A stretch of 64,000 bases of DNA from Azospirillum sp051124815 (GTDB lineage Bacteria > Pseudomonadota > Alphaproteobacteria > Azospirillales > Azospirillaceae): assembly GCF_051124815.1 (NCBI RefSeq), contig NZ_CP118489.1, forward strand, positions 496,001-560,000. The letters run 5' to 3'. Position numbers and translations under genes: made by a program. Numbering within the stretch: position 1 is the first letter of the stretch; each line of letters starts with the position of its first letter. Positions 8,544-18,895 of the stretch are shown one piece after another. Below the pieces are notes generated by a model, which was not told where the DNA came from, made no database searches, and worked only from the letters and a program-made list of their open reading frames with translations.

Positions 8544-9722
8544 GTGCAGAGCATCCAGTGGGACGACGCCTTCCTCCTTGAAGCCCAGCTGACCGAGGAT
8601 GAGAAGCTGGTGCGCGACAGCGCCCGCGCCTACTGCCAGGACCGGCTGCAGCCGCGCGTCATCTCCGCCTTCCGCGAGGAGCGGTTCGACCGCGAGATCA
8701 TGACCGAGATGGGCGAGCTGGGCCTGCTGGGCCCGACCATCCCGGAGGAGTATGGCGGGCCGGGCGTCAGCCATGTCGCCTACGGGCTGGTCGCCCGCGA
8801 GGTGGAGCGGGTGGACAGCGGCTATCGCTCCGCCATGTCGGTGCAGTCGTCGCTGGTCATGCACCCGATCTACGCGTATGGCAGCGAAGAGCAGAAGAAG
8901 AAGTGGCTGCCGCGTCTGGCCACCGGCGAGCTGGTCGGCTGCTTCGGCCTGACCGAGCCGGACCACGGCTCCGATCCCGGCGGCATGAAGACCCGCGCCA
9001 CCAAGGTCGACGGCGGTTATCTGCTGTCGGGCTCCAAGATGTGGATCACCAACTCCCCCATCGCCGACCTCGCCGTCGTCTGGGCGAAGTCGGAGGCCCA
9101 TGACAACAAGATCAAGGGCTTTGTGGTGGAGCGCGGGACCAAGGGCTTCTCCACCCCGAAGATCGAGGGCAAGCTGTCGCTGCGCTCGTCGGTCACCGGC
9201 GAGATCGTGCTGGACGAGGCCTTCGTGCCGGAAGAGAACCTGCTGCCCAACGCGTCGGGTCTCGGCGGCCCGTTCGGCTGCCTGAACAAGGCGCGCTACG
9301 GCATCGCCTGGGGCGTGCTGGGCGCGGCGGAGTTCTGCTGGCACGCCGCCCGCCAGTACACGATGGACCGCAAGCAGTTCGGCCGCCCGCTGGCCCAGAC
9401 CCAGCTGGTCCAGAAGAAGCTGGCCGACATGATGACGGAGATCACGCTGGGGCTTCAGGCCTGCCTGCGTGTCGGCCGCATGATGGACGACGGCAGCTGG
9501 TCGCCGGAGGCGATCTCGCTGATCAAGCGCAACAACTGCGGCAAGGCGCTGGACATCGCCCGCGTCGCCCGCGACATGCACGGCGGCAACGGCATCTCCG
9601 AGGAGTTCCAGGTCATCCGCCACATGGTGAACCTGGAGACGGTGAACACCTACGAAGGCACCCACGACGTCCACGCCCTGATCCTGGGCCGGGCGCAGAC
9701 GGGCCTGCAGGCGTTCTTCTAA
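8544..9722 (+). CDS. gcdH: Glutaryl-CoA dehydrogenase
   Basis: A 392-residue FAD flavoenzyme of the acyl-CoA dehydrogenase family that converts glutaryl-CoA to crotonyl-CoA and CO2 in lysine/tryptophan and aromatic degradation. The catalytic base is Glu371 in 'NTYEGTHDVHALILGRA', the GCDH-type ending. Other family blocks are 'FGLTEPDHGSDPGG' (FAD/substrate loop) and 'GSKMWITNSPIADL'. It begins with GTG, placed by an AGGAG site seven bases upstream. It stands alone, with a 258-bp upstream region that is relatively AT-rich and must carry its promoter. It is followed by a long palindrome that separates it from the convergent chemoreceptor gene. Confidence 0.93.
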   Translation: MQSIQWDDAFLLEAQLTEDEKLVRDSARAYCQDRLQPRVISAFREERFDREIMTEMGELGLLGPTIPEEYGGPGVSHVAYGLVAREVERVDSGYRSAMSVQSSLVMHPIYAYGSEEQKKKWLPRLATGELVGCFGLTEPDHGSDPGGMKTRATKVDGGYLLSGSKMWITNSPIADLAVVWAKSEAHDNKIKGFVVERGTKGFSTPKIEGKLSLRSSVTGEIVLDEAFVPEENLLPNASGLGGPFGCLNKARYGIAWGVLGAAEFCWHAARQYTMDRKQFGRPLAQTQLVQKKLADMMTEITLGLQACLRVGRMMDDGSWSPEAISLIKRNNCGKALDIARVARDMHGGNGISEEFQVIRHMVNLETVNTYEGTHDVHALILGRAQTGLQAFF

Positions 9723-9740
9723 GTCGCTCCCGCAAGGTAG

Positions 9741-9960
9741 CGTTTTCCCTCTCCCGCCTTTCGCACAAACGAAGTTTGTGCTGACGGCGTCAGGCGGATC
9801 GAAGATCCGCTGAGAGCCCCGGGAGAGGGAGGGGCCCACCGTGAAGCGGTGGGAGGGTGAGGGGTGAACCGAGAATCGGTGTGGTTGCGGATTCTCGGAC
9901 TACCCCTCACCCTCCCCACTCCGTGGGTCCCCTCCCTCTCCCGAGGCGGGAGAGGGCGTT
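9741..9960. repeat. Long nested imperfect palindrome between convergent genes
   Basis: Several arm pairs are nested. CCCTCTCCCGCC (9747-9758) pairs with GGCGGGAGAGGG (9945-9956). The stretch at 9821-9839 pairs with 9923-9942 with one bulge, and GGGAGGGTGAGGGGT (9851-9865) pairs with ACCCCTCACCCTCCC (9902-9916). A central GAGAATC/GATTCTC hairpin caps it. Two further short hairpins (CACAAAC/GTTTGTG and GCGGATC/GATCCGC) lie inside the left half. It may serve as a bidirectional terminator, and its look is that of a mobile intergenic repeat family. Confidence 0.75.
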
Positions 9961-9961
9961 T

Positions 9962-11635
9962 TCAGGTTCCGGTCGCCTGCTGGCGGACCTCCGTCAGGAA
10001 GCGCTCCACCTCCGCGGCCAGCGCGCGGGTCTGGCCGGACAGGCCGCGGGCGGCGTCCTGCACGCCCAAGGCCGTGCTGCCGGCGCTTTCCGCCGTCTGC
10101 GCCAGCGCGGCGATGGTCGCCGACACGTCCTGGGTGCCCAGCGCCGCCATCTCCACCGCCCGCGCGATTTCCTGGGTGGCGGCGTTCTGTTCCTGCACCG
10201 ACTGGGTGATGGTGCCGGAAATGCCGTCGATCTCGGTGATGGTGCTGCCGATGGCGCCGATGGCCTCGGCGGCCTCGCGGGTCACCGACTGCATCGCGTT
10301 GACCTGGGCGGCGATCTCGTCGGTCGCCTTGGCGGTCTGGTCGGCCAGCCCCTTCACCTCGGTCGCCACCACTGCAAAGCCTTTTCCGGCCTCCCCGGCG
10401 CGGGCGGCCTCGATGGTGGCGTTCAGGGCCAGCAGGTTGGTCTGCTTGGCGATGGCGTGGATCAGCCCGACCACCTGGCCGATGCGCTCGGCATTGGCGA
10501 TCAGCCCCTGGACGGTGGCATTGGTTCGGTCGGCGTGGGACACCGCCTCGCCGGCGATGCGGGCGGAATGGCCGACCTGATCGGTGATGCCGCCGATGGA
10601 ACTGGCGAGTTCGGTCGCCGCCGCCGCCGCGGAGCGGACGTTGGACTGGATGTCGTCGGATTCGCGGGCGACGTTGCGGGTCTGGCTGGACGCCTCGCCC
10701 ACCACCACCGCCATGCGGTCGGCGCTGTCGGCCATGCCGGCGGCCGACTCGGCGATGCCCTCGACCAGACGCTTCACCGTGCCCTGGAAGCGGTCGGCGA
10801 GGTCGAGCAGGGCGGCGCGCTTGGCCTCCTCCGCCTTGGCGTCGGCTTCGGCCTGGGCCGCGTGCATGCGCTCGATGGCGCGGGCGTTGTCGCGGAAGAC
10901 GGTGACCGAGCCGGCCATGGCGCCGATCTCGTCGGAGCGGCCGTTGCCGGGCACCTCGACCGTGGTGTCGCCGTCGGCCAGCTTCGCCATCGCCGCCGAC
11001 ATGGCGCGCAAGGGGCGGATGACGATGCGGCCGAGCATGACGTTCAGCAGGACGATCTGCACCACCAGCGCGATCAGGCAGATGGCGATCTGGTTGCGCA
11101 TCTGGGTGGCGATGGCGTCGATCTGCTGGTCCAGGCTCCAGGCGATCTGCAGGGCGCCGACCAGCCGGTTGCTCTTGCCGGTCACCACCGGCACCGTCAC
11201 GATGATGTGGCCCTTGGCCGAGCGGGTCTGCGCCCCCTTGCCGGCGAGAACCGCCTCGACCAGATCCTGGTCGGCCTTCAGGTCGTACTTGGCGAAGCGC
11301 GGGTTGGAGAAGTCGGCCAGCGTGTCGGAGGAGGTCGCGGCGCGCAGCGAGGCGAGTTGAACCTCGTGGCTGTCGGCCAACGGCATGAACTCCGTCTCGA
11401 TGGAGGCGCCGTCGCTGGCGATGAAGCTGGTCTTTGTGGCGTTCGCCAGCATGTCCGTCTTGACGCGGGCGTCGTGCGTGGCCAGCCGCACCGCGTCGTC
11501 ATACTGCATCTTGGCCTGCAGCCCCATGATGATGATGAAGCCGCCGACGATGGCCGCGACGAAGGCCGCCGTCACCTTCCGCCCGACGCTCCAGAACCGA
11601 CGCGGCCGGGATGCGGCCGCCTTGTCCACTGCCAT
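9962..11635 (-). CDS. Methyl-accepting chemotaxis protein
   Basis: A 557-residue chemoreceptor. It has an N-terminal membrane helix (about residues 15-40), a periplasmic sensing domain of roughly 170 residues, a second helix ('IALVVQIVLLNVMLG'), a HAMP linker, and a long cytoplasmic coiled coil with the MCP hairpin tip motif 'EAARAGEAGKGFAVVATEV', which binds CheA/CheW. The start is the ATG at 11635, preceded by a GGGAAGGG ribosome site; an upstream in-frame start adds 15 non-hydrophobic residues. The ligand is unknown. It stands alone, transcribed toward gcdH. Confidence 0.92.
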   Translation of the reverse strand: MAVDKAAASRPRRFWSVGRKVTAAFVAAIVGGFIIIMGLQAKMQYDDAVRLATHDARVKTDMLANATKTSFIASDGASIETEFMPLADSHEVQLASLRAATSSDTLADFSNPRFAKYDLKADQDLVEAVLAGKGAQTRSAKGHIIVTVPVVTGKSNRLVGALQIAWSLDQQIDAIATQMRNQIAICLIALVVQIVLLNVMLGRIVIRPLRAMSAAMAKLADGDTTVEVPGNGRSDEIGAMAGSVTVFRDNARAIERMHAAQAEADAKAEEAKRAALLDLADRFQGTVKRLVEGIAESAAGMADSADRMAVVVGEASSQTRNVARESDDIQSNVRSAAAAATELASSIGGITDQVGHSARIAGEAVSHADRTNATVQGLIANAERIGQVVGLIHAIAKQTNLLALNATIEAARAGEAGKGFAVVATEVKGLADQTAKATDEIAAQVNAMQSVTREAAEAIGAIGSTITEIDGISGTITQSVQEQNAATQEIARAVEMAALGTQDVSATIAALAQTAESAGSTALGVQDAARGLSGQTRALAAEVERFLTEVRQQATGT

Positions 11636-11958
11636 GCTCTTGCCCTTCCCATGCCGCCTTCGCGCCGCATCGACCGTCAAGGCATGACGGATCAGCCGCC
11701 GGAAAGACTGGCGTTCGCTGTCGAAGCGTCAACGAATTGCAAAATTTAAATGGTATTGTAACGGAACGTCATGGTCTGCGCCATGATCTTCTTCTCTGAC
11801 CTTCGGATGATTGCCAGTTGTCGCGGCAATCCCAAAGTCGCGGGCCGATGCGGCCAAAGTGAAGGCGCCGCCGTCTGAATGACAAGACGGCGCCTTTCTA
11901 TGCCGGATACGTCGAAAATCCGACTTTTGCTTTTTGGGAGTGTTTTGTGTTGGGCGTC
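11636..11958. other. Intergenic region between chemoreceptor and liv-operon end
   Basis: No credible gene is seen in this stretch of about 320 bp. It holds the upstream region of the chemoreceptor, with an AT-rich patch around 11740-11765, and one terminator-like hairpin listed separately. Confidence 0.5.
11862..11897. terminator. Terminator-like hairpin downstream of the liv operon
   Basis: A 9-bp GC-rich stem AAGGCGCCG/CGGCGCCTT with an inner loop that can pair further (GTCT/AGA) is followed by a short T-rich run on the + strand. It lies about 60 bp beyond the stop of the last liv-operon gene, which reads on the - strand, so it could end that transcript. Confidence 0.5.
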
Positions 11959-12312
11959 TCAGCCGCGGGCCGGCTTGCGCTCCCGCCAGCCGAAAGGCCC
12001 GGCAGTCTCATAGAGCCACGGATACTGGTTGACCATGCGCCTTGCGATGGCGATGCGGTGGGCGGTCAGCGTGATGAGGCCGAGCACGACCGTATGCACG
12101 ATGAAGCCCCACAGCGACAGCAGTTCCTCGCCGAACAGGCCCCAGGCCAGGAAGCGGTCGCCCACCCCCAGCAGCAGCGAGTAGGCCAGCACGCTCGACA
12201 CCGGCTTCCACCCCTCCGCCAGCGTCTGGCCGGTCAGCACGCCGCAGCCGCCGAACACCAGAAGCGTCAGGAACACGAAAACCGGAACCGACGAACCCAG
12301 GATCGTCTCCAT
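11959..12312 (-). CDS. Small membrane protein at the end of the liv operon (DUF6867-like)
   Basis: A 117-residue protein with three hydrophobic helices ('VPVFVFLTLLVFGGCGVLTG', a middle segment around 'VLAYSLLLGVG', and 'FIVHTVVLGLITLTAH'), ending in a basic tail. Its start lies two bases beyond the livF stop, so it is the last gene of the operon. I believe it belongs to a family found next to branched-chain amino-acid transporters in Rhodospirillales, but I cannot confirm the family from sequence alone. A role as an accessory membrane subunit of the importer is an inference from position. Confidence 0.7.
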   Translation of the reverse strand: METILGSSVPVFVFLTLLVFGGCGVLTGQTLAEGWKPVSSVLAYSLLLGVGDRFLAWGLFGEELLSLWGFIVHTVVLGLITLTAHRIAIARRMVNQYPWLYETAGPFGWRERKPARG

Positions 12313-12313
12313 C

Positions 12314-13024
<711 letters not shown>

Positions 13025-13027
13025 GGC

Positions 13028-13927
13028 TCAGGCCCCCTTCTGCGCGTTTTGCGGCATATGCAGGTCGGCGGCAACCTCCGGCGGCAGCGCTTCGTCCTCG
13101 TCCTCGCCGAGATAGGCGCGGATCACCGCCGGGTCGTTCTTCACATGCTCCGGATCGCCGTCGGAAATCTTCCGGCCATAGTCCAGCACCACCACATGGT
13201 CGGAAATGCGCATCACCACGCTCATGTCATGCTCGATCAGCAGAACGCCGGTCCGATGGCCCTGCGGGGTCTGCACATCGCGGATGAAGGTCAGGATCTC
13301 GGCCAGCTCGCCCGACTCGCGCGGGTTCAGGCCGGCCGCCGGCTCGTCCAGGCACAGCAGCACCGGCTCGGTGCACATCGCCCGCGCGATCTCCAGGCGG
13401 CGCTGGGCGCCATAGGGCAGGTTGCCGGCCTCCCAGTCGGCGAACTCGGTCAGGCGAACCCGGTCCAGCCAGTATTTCGCCAGCTCCACCGCCTCATGCT
13501 CGGCCTTGCGGAAGCCGGGAAGCCCCAGCAGCCCGGCGATGGCGAAGCCCGACGCCCGCATCAGCTTGTTGTGCTGGGCGACGATCAGATTCTCCAGAAC
13601 GCTCATGCCGCTGAACAGCCGGATGTTCTGGAAGGTGCGCGCCACCCCGGCCAGCTGGGCGATGCGGTAGCCCGGCATCCGCTCCAGCAGGAACTCCTTG
13701 CCCGCCGGGTGGCGCAGCGTCAGCCGGCCCACCGTGGGGGTGTAGAAGCCGGTGACGCAGTTGAACAGCGTCGTCTTGCCGGCGCCGTTCGGGCCGATCA
13801 GCGCGGTGATCTCGCCCGCCCGCGCCTCGAAGGACACGTCGTTGTTCGCCACCAGACCGCCGAAGCGCATGGTCAGGTGTTCGACGCTGAGAAGCGGCTT
13901 TTCAGTGCTCATCGGTGCGGCGCTCAT
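13028..13927 (-). CDS. livG: Branched-chain amino-acid ABC transporter, ATP-binding protein LivG
   Basis: A 299-residue ATPase paired with LivF. Walker A is 'GPNGAGKTTLFNC', with the LivG-type long insert near 'LRASGFAIAGLLGL', a signature region 'LPYGAQRRLEIARA' and Walker B 'LLCLDEPAAGLNP'. The start at 13927 overlaps the livM stop as ATGA, which argues for it over the internal ATG at 13912. A C-terminal tail of about 30 acidic and Ala-rich residues extends past the usual end of the family. Confidence 0.95.
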   Translation of the reverse strand: MSAAPMSTEKPLLSVEHLTMRFGGLVANNDVSFEARAGEITALIGPNGAGKTTLFNCVTGFYTPTVGRLTLRHPAGKEFLLERMPGYRIAQLAGVARTFQNIRLFSGMSVLENLIVAQHNKLMRASGFAIAGLLGLPGFRKAEHEAVELAKYWLDRVRLTEFADWEAGNLPYGAQRRLEIARAMCTEPVLLCLDEPAAGLNPRESGELAEILTFIRDVQTPQGHRTGVLLIEHDMSVVMRISDHVVVLDYGRKISDGDPEHVKNDPAVIRAYLGEDEDEALPPEVAADLHMPQNAQKGA

Positions 13928-15423
13928 TTCGCGGCTCCCGTCGCGGCCGGGTTCTTGCCGCCATGCAGGAGGATGGTCGGGTCGCGGTGGGCCAGCAGGC
14001 CGCGCGGACGCCACAGCATGATCACCACCATGCCGGCGCCGAAGGCCAGCATGCGGTAGTCGGCCAGCTCGCGGAACGCTTCGGGCAGGCCGATCACCAG
14101 CAGGGTGGCGACCACCACGCCGATCTGGCTGCCCATGCCGCCCAGCACCACGATGGCCAGGATGATCGCCGACTCGATGAAGGTGAAGCTCTCCGGGCTG
14201 ATGAAGCCCTGGCGCGTGGCGAAGAAGGAGCCGGCGAAGCCGCCGAACATCGCGGCGATGGCGAAGGCCGCCAGCTTCATATTGGTGCGGTTGATGCCGA
14301 GCGAGGCGCAGGCGATGTCGTCCTCGCGCAGCGCTTCCCAGGCCCGGCCCAGCGGCAGCTTGCGCACACGCAACGTGAACAGGTTCACCACCAGCGCCAA
14401 GGCCAGGATGAGGTAATAGAGGAAGACGATGCGGTGCAGCGGCGAGTATTCCAGCCCGAACAGCTCGTGGAAGGCGGCCATGCCGTCGGCCGGGCTGCGC
14501 GAGAACTCGGCGATGCCGAAGAAGCTCGGCCGCGGAATGCCGGAGATGCCGTTCGGGCCGCCGGTGAACTGGTACCAGTTGACCAGGATGATGCGGATGA
14601 TCTCGCCAAAGCCCAGCGTCACGATGGCGAAATAGTCGCCGCGCAGACGCAGCACCGGGAAGCCCAGCAGCACGCCCGAGCAGGCGGCCAGCACGCCCGC
14701 CAGCGGCAGGCAGACCCAGAAGCTGAGCCCGAAGTAATGGGCGAGCAGCGCGTAGGAATAGGCGCCGACGGCGTAGAAGGCGACATAGCCGAGGTCGAGC
14801 AGGCCGGCGAGGCCCACCACGATGTTCAGGCCCCAGCCCAGCATGATGTAGGTCAGCAGCAGGATGCCGATGTCCAGCAGCATGCGGTCGGCCAGCGGCG
14901 TCATCGGCAGGATGGCGGCGAAGACCACGGCGACCGGGCCGATGTAGCGGCTGGCGTGCTGCACCTTGGCGGCGATGCGGTCCATCCGCTTGTCGCGGTC
15001 GGCCTGGCTCAGCTTGGAGCGGTGGGAGGTGACGGTGAACAGGGCGCGGAGGGCAATCACGCCGCCGCCCAGCACCAGCACCAGCCGCAGCACCTGGGTC
15101 GGCATCGGCAGCACCAGCCCGACGCCGGCGCAGAGCAGCGCCAGGATCAGCACCGGCACCGCCATGCCCTGGCGGATCAGCCCGAGCCCGAGGCGGCCGA
15201 GGAAGACCAGGACGATGGAGGCGATCACCTCCTCCGGCCGGGCTTCGATCTCCAGGCCGGTGGGGCGGTCGACGGTGCGCAGGCCGACCAGCGGCACGGT
15301 CAGCAGCAGGGCGACGAAGGCGGCGAGGGCGGCGTCCTTGAGGGTGGCCGGCCAGTCGACGCCGGGGCGCTTGCCGTTGATGTGGTAATGGGGGTGCGAT
15401 TGCGCGTGGGAAGGGGTGGTCAT
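13924..15423 (-). CDS. livM: Branched-chain amino-acid ABC transporter permease LivM
   Basis: A 499-residue inner-membrane permease. The C-terminal two thirds match LivM closely: 'GLGLNIVVGLAGLLDLGY', 'GFPVLRLRGDYFAIVTLGFG' and 'GRAWEALREDDIACASLGI' (the ATPase-contact loop). The N-terminal 170 residues hold extra helices and a His-rich start, longer than in the 425-residue E. coli LivM, which has a related N-terminal extension. Its ATG is five bases after the livH stop. With LivH it forms the membrane channel for leucine, isoleucine, valine or related amino acids or amides. Confidence 0.95.
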   Translation of the reverse strand: MTTPSHAQSHPHYHINGKRPGVDWPATLKDAALAAFVALLLTVPLVGLRTVDRPTGLEIEARPEEVIASIVLVFLGRLGLGLIRQGMAVPVLILALLCAGVGLVLPMPTQVLRLVLVLGGGVIALRALFTVTSHRSKLSQADRDKRMDRIAAKVQHASRYIGPVAVVFAAILPMTPLADRMLLDIGILLLTYIMLGWGLNIVVGLAGLLDLGYVAFYAVGAYSYALLAHYFGLSFWVCLPLAGVLAACSGVLLGFPVLRLRGDYFAIVTLGFGEIIRIILVNWYQFTGGPNGISGIPRPSFFGIAEFSRSPADGMAAFHELFGLEYSPLHRIVFLYYLILALALVVNLFTLRVRKLPLGRAWEALREDDIACASLGINRTNMKLAAFAIAAMFGGFAGSFFATRQGFISPESFTFIESAIILAIVVLGGMGSQIGVVVATLLVIGLPEAFRELADYRMLAFGAGMVVIMLWRPRGLLAHRDPTILLHGGKNPAATGAAK

Positions 15424-15428
15424 GGCGC

Positions 15429-16334
<906 letters not shown>

Positions 16335-16513
16335 CAGACAGGCTTCTCCCACTCTCCCAGGACACCGATTAGTCAGGCACGCGAGACTTGGTGCTCGAGT
16401 TTTTGAATTAAGCCGTGTGCGGCAGCGGAATTCCGATCCGGATGAACGGGGGAGAACATCCAGGACCGAGGCAGGGGACGCTTGGAACCCCGCCGCCGCA
16501 CCCGGTTCCTTGC

Positions 16514-16550
16514 CGAAGCCCCGCCGGATGCGGGATCCGGCGGGGCTTCG
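16514..16550. terminator. Perfect 16-bp GC-rich hairpin
   Basis: CGAAGCCCCGCCGGAT pairs perfectly with ATCCGGCGGGGCTTCG around a 5-base loop. There is no T-run on either side. It lies 10 bases beyond the stop of the small - strand reading frame at 16561-16701, so it fits as that gene's 3' end; it could also insulate livH from upstream transcription. Confidence 0.6.
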
Positions 16551-16560
16551 GGCGAATTCG

Positions 16561-16701
16561 TTATCGGGGACCGCCGCGCGGCGGCATGTAGCGGGCCGGA
16601 ATCGTCAGGCGGCCCCGGATCGGGCCTTCCGTCATCCGGATATGCGACGACAGCGCGGGGGTGCGGTTCTGCACCCGAGCGGCGTTCCGTCGTTCGACCA
16701 T
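16561..16701 (-). CDS. Possible small basic protein, 46 residues
   Basis: A short frame beginning MVERRNAARVQNRT and ending in a Gly/Arg/Pro-rich tail. Support: a GGGAG ribosome site at good spacing before the ATG; third codon positions mostly G or C as in the neighbours; and a perfect hairpin just after the stop. It is very basic and has no membrane segment, so a nucleic-acid-binding or ribosome-associated role is conceivable but not shown. It could still be a chance frame, since high-GC DNA produces many. I recognise no family. Confidence 0.4.
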   Translation of the reverse strand: MVERRNAARVQNRTPALSSHIRMTEGPIRGRLTIPARYMPPRGGPR

Positions 16702-17085
16702 AGCCAACAGCTCCCACTTGCGCGGCACGGCCTGCGGCCGTGGCGTCCCCACCGGCATTGCTGCCGGACATCCTGTTTGTGAATCACGGCTCAGACCGGA
16801 CGGAATGACCGCCCGATCCGGACCAGTCGGCGAGAGGCGCCGCGCCTTACCCTGCTCAAAACTGTTCTTTGTGTTCAGCCCCGGCACTTAGGTGCCGGTT
16901 GCGTATGCTGCCCTTTTTCTTGACACAGACAGGTAATGCAACTTGATCAGTAGGCGCAACACTCTCTTTCCGATGGGCGAAAAAAACAACAATCGTTCTG
17001 AACGCTTCGATCTGTTCCGATGAAAATTTCCCGGACCTGTGGGCGCGGGAAACTTCGTTCAGTTTCTTGTCAACAGCTGTTCACA
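16702..17085. other. Gene-free region upstream of the small gene and downstream of ald
   Basis: About 380 bp. It contains a GC-rich hairpin CCGGCAC/GTGCCGG near 16882-16899, then an unusually AT-rich tract. A TTGACA hexamer lies at 16920-16925 on the + strand, but no gene follows it on that strand. No protein gene or recognisable RNA was identified; an unrecognised small RNA is possible. Confidence 0.4.
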
Positions 17086-18210
17086 TCATCCGCCGACCAG
17101 ATCGCGGGGGTCGGTGAAGGGCTGTCCCAGGGCCTCGGCCACCGCCCGATAGGTCAGCCGGCCGGCCTGGACGTTCAGCCCGGCCAGCAGGTGCGGATCC
17201 TCGGCCAGCGCCCGTTTCCAGCCCTTGCCGGCCAGCGCCTGGACGAAGGGCAGGGTGGCGTGGTTCAGCGCCTCCGTGCTGGTGCGGGCGACGGCGCCCG
17301 GCATGTTGGCGACGCAATAATGGACAACGCCGTCGACCACATAGGTCGGGTCGGAATGGGTGGTGGCGTGGCTGGTCTCGAAGCAGCCGCCCTGGTCGAT
17401 GGCGACGTCCACCAGCACCGACCCGCGGCGCATGCCGGCCAACTGGTCGCGGCGAACGAGCTTCGGCGCGGCGGCCCCCGGCACCAGCACGGCGCCGACC
17501 ACCAGATCGGCATCGGCGACCAGCCGGTCGAGCGCGTCGGCCGAGGCATAGACCGTTTTCAGCCGCGGCCCGAACAGGTCGTCGAGCTGGGCCAGACGCG
17601 GCATGGAGCGGTCGGCGATGGTGACGTCGGCGCCCAGCCCCATCGCCATGCGGGCGGCATTGGTGCCGACCACGCCGCCGCCGATCACCAGCACCTTGCC
17701 GGGCAGCACGCCGGGCACGCCGCCCAGCAGGATGCCGGAGCCGCCGTTGCTCTTCTGCAAGGCGACGGCGCCGACCTGGATCGCCATGCGGCCGGCGATC
17801 TCCGACATCGGCGCCAGCAGCGGCAGGCGTCCGGCGCGGTCGGTGACGGTTTCATAGGCGATGGCGGTGCAGCCGCTTTCCATCAGCAGCCGGGCCTGTT
17901 CGGGATCGGGGGCGAGGTGAAGATAGGTGAACAGCACCTGATCCGGGCGCAGCCTGCGACATTCCGCCGGCTGCGGCTCCTTGACCTTCACGATAAGCTC
18001 GGCCTTTGCGAAGACCTCCTCGGCGGAGCCGGCGATCTCGGCCCCCGCCGCGCGGTAGGCCTCGTCGGAAAAGCCGATCTCGGCACCGGCGCCGCTCTGC
18101 ACCAGCAGGGAATGGCCGTCCGCCGCCAGTTCGCGGATCGAGGCCGGCGTCAAGCCGACGCGGTACTCGTGGTTCTTGATTTCCTTGGGAACGCCGATGC
18201 GCGTGACCAT
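17086..18210 (-). CDS. ald: Alanine dehydrogenase
   Basis: A 374-residue NAD-dependent enzyme interconverting L-alanine and pyruvate plus ammonia. It begins with the family start 'RIGVPKEIKNHEYRVGLTP', with the pyruvate-binding Arg17. Lys75 in 'VKVKEP' and His98 in 'FTYLHLA' correspond to the catalytic lysine and histidine. The NAD-binding glycine loop is 'VIGGGVVGTNAARMA'. The start follows a GGGGAG ribosome site. It is transcribed away from an Lrp/AsnC-type regulator, an arrangement common for ald and its alanine-responsive activator. Confidence 0.95.
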   Translation of the reverse strand: MVTRIGVPKEIKNHEYRVGLTPASIRELAADGHSLLVQSGAGAEIGFSDEAYRAAGAEIAGSAEEVFAKAELIVKVKEPQPAECRRLRPDQVLFTYLHLAPDPEQARLLMESGCTAIAYETVTDRAGRLPLLAPMSEIAGRMAIQVGAVALQKSNGGSGILLGGVPGVLPGKVLVIGGGVVGTNAARMAMGLGADVTIADRSMPRLAQLDDLFGPRLKTVYASADALDRLVADADLVVGAVLVPGAAAPKLVRRDQLAGMRRGSVLVDVAIDQGGCFETSHATTHSDPTYVVDGVVHYCVANMPGAVARTSTEALNHATLPFVQALAGKGWKRALAEDPHLLAGLNVQAGRLTYRAVAEALGQPFTDPRDLVGG

Positions 18211-18415
18211 GCGAGAACTCCCCGATCCGAGCGACTGCTCCAGCCAATCCAACCGATCCGAACTGGTATCCCAGGAAACCATCGGTCTGGCTGATTGTCT
18301 CAGTAAAGTCACTATACGGCCGGCGGACGGAGAGAATCTCTGCAAAGCCTTGCATGAATCCCCCATAGTGTGGTGGTGCTTTCGCACGATCCGCCACGTC
18401 TTCGAATAAAATTGC
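18211..18415. promoter_or_regulatory. Divergent control region between ald and the Lrp-type gene
   Basis: These 205 bp must hold both promoters. The part near the regulator start is AT-rich (AATAAAATTGC directly before its ATG). Lrp-family proteins usually bind several degenerate sites in such a region; I could not assign individual operators with confidence. Confidence 0.5.
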
Positions 18416-18895
18416 ATGCACGCCCTGGACGCCCTGGACCACAAGATCCTGCGCCTTCTCCGCAAGGACGGCCGGATGAGCAACGCCAAGCTGGCGGCGG
18501 AGGTCGGGCTGTCGCCATCGGCCTGCCTGCGCCGCCTGCACATGCTGGAGCATTCCGGCGTGATCCGCGGCTATACCGCCATCATCGAGACGGCGGACGA
18601 GGAGCGGTCGGTGACGGTGATCGTGCAGATCACGCTGGAACGGCAGACCGACGACTACCTCCGCCGCTTCGACGCCGCCGTCCGCCGCTGTCCGGAGGTG
18701 CGGGAATGCTATCTGCTGTCCGGCAGTTCCGACTATCTGCTGCGGGTGGTGGCGCAGGACCCGGCCGATTACGACCGCATCTACAAGGACTCGCTGTCGC
18801 GCCTGCCCGGCGTGGTGCGCATCCAGTCGAGCTTCGCCATACGCAGCGTGGTGCGGCCGGGCAGCCTGCCGGCACTGGAGGAGCAGGCGGACTGA
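18416..18895 (+). CDS. Lrp/AsnC-family regulator, probably of ald
   Basis: A 159-residue regulator with an N-terminal helix-turn-helix (residues about 5-55: 'LDHKILRLLRKDGRMSNAKL' onward) and a C-terminal RAM ligand-binding domain including 'VRECYLLSGSSDYLLRVV', the block that binds amino acids in the octamer. It lies divergent to alanine dehydrogenase and so most likely senses alanine and activates ald, as AldR-type proteins do. No ribosome site is visible before the ATG, and transcription may start close to the start codon. Confidence 0.92.
   Translation: MHALDALDHKILRLLRKDGRMSNAKLAAEVGLSPSACLRRLHMLEHSGVIRGYTAIIETADEERSVTVIVQITLERQTDDYLRRFDAAVRRCPEVRECYLLSGSSDYLLRVVAQDPADYDRIYKDSLSRLPGVVRIQSSFAIRSVVRPGSLPALEEQAD

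Noticed and set aside
16373..16771. A 132-codon - strand frame upstream of livH
   Set aside because: It overlaps the better-supported 46-residue frame and the hairpin, has no ribosome site, and is Pro/Arg/Gly low complexity.
16920..16960. TTGACA promoter-like hexamer on the + strand
   Set aside because: No convincing -10 hexamer at the right distance and no gene follows on that strand, so it was not listed as a promoter.
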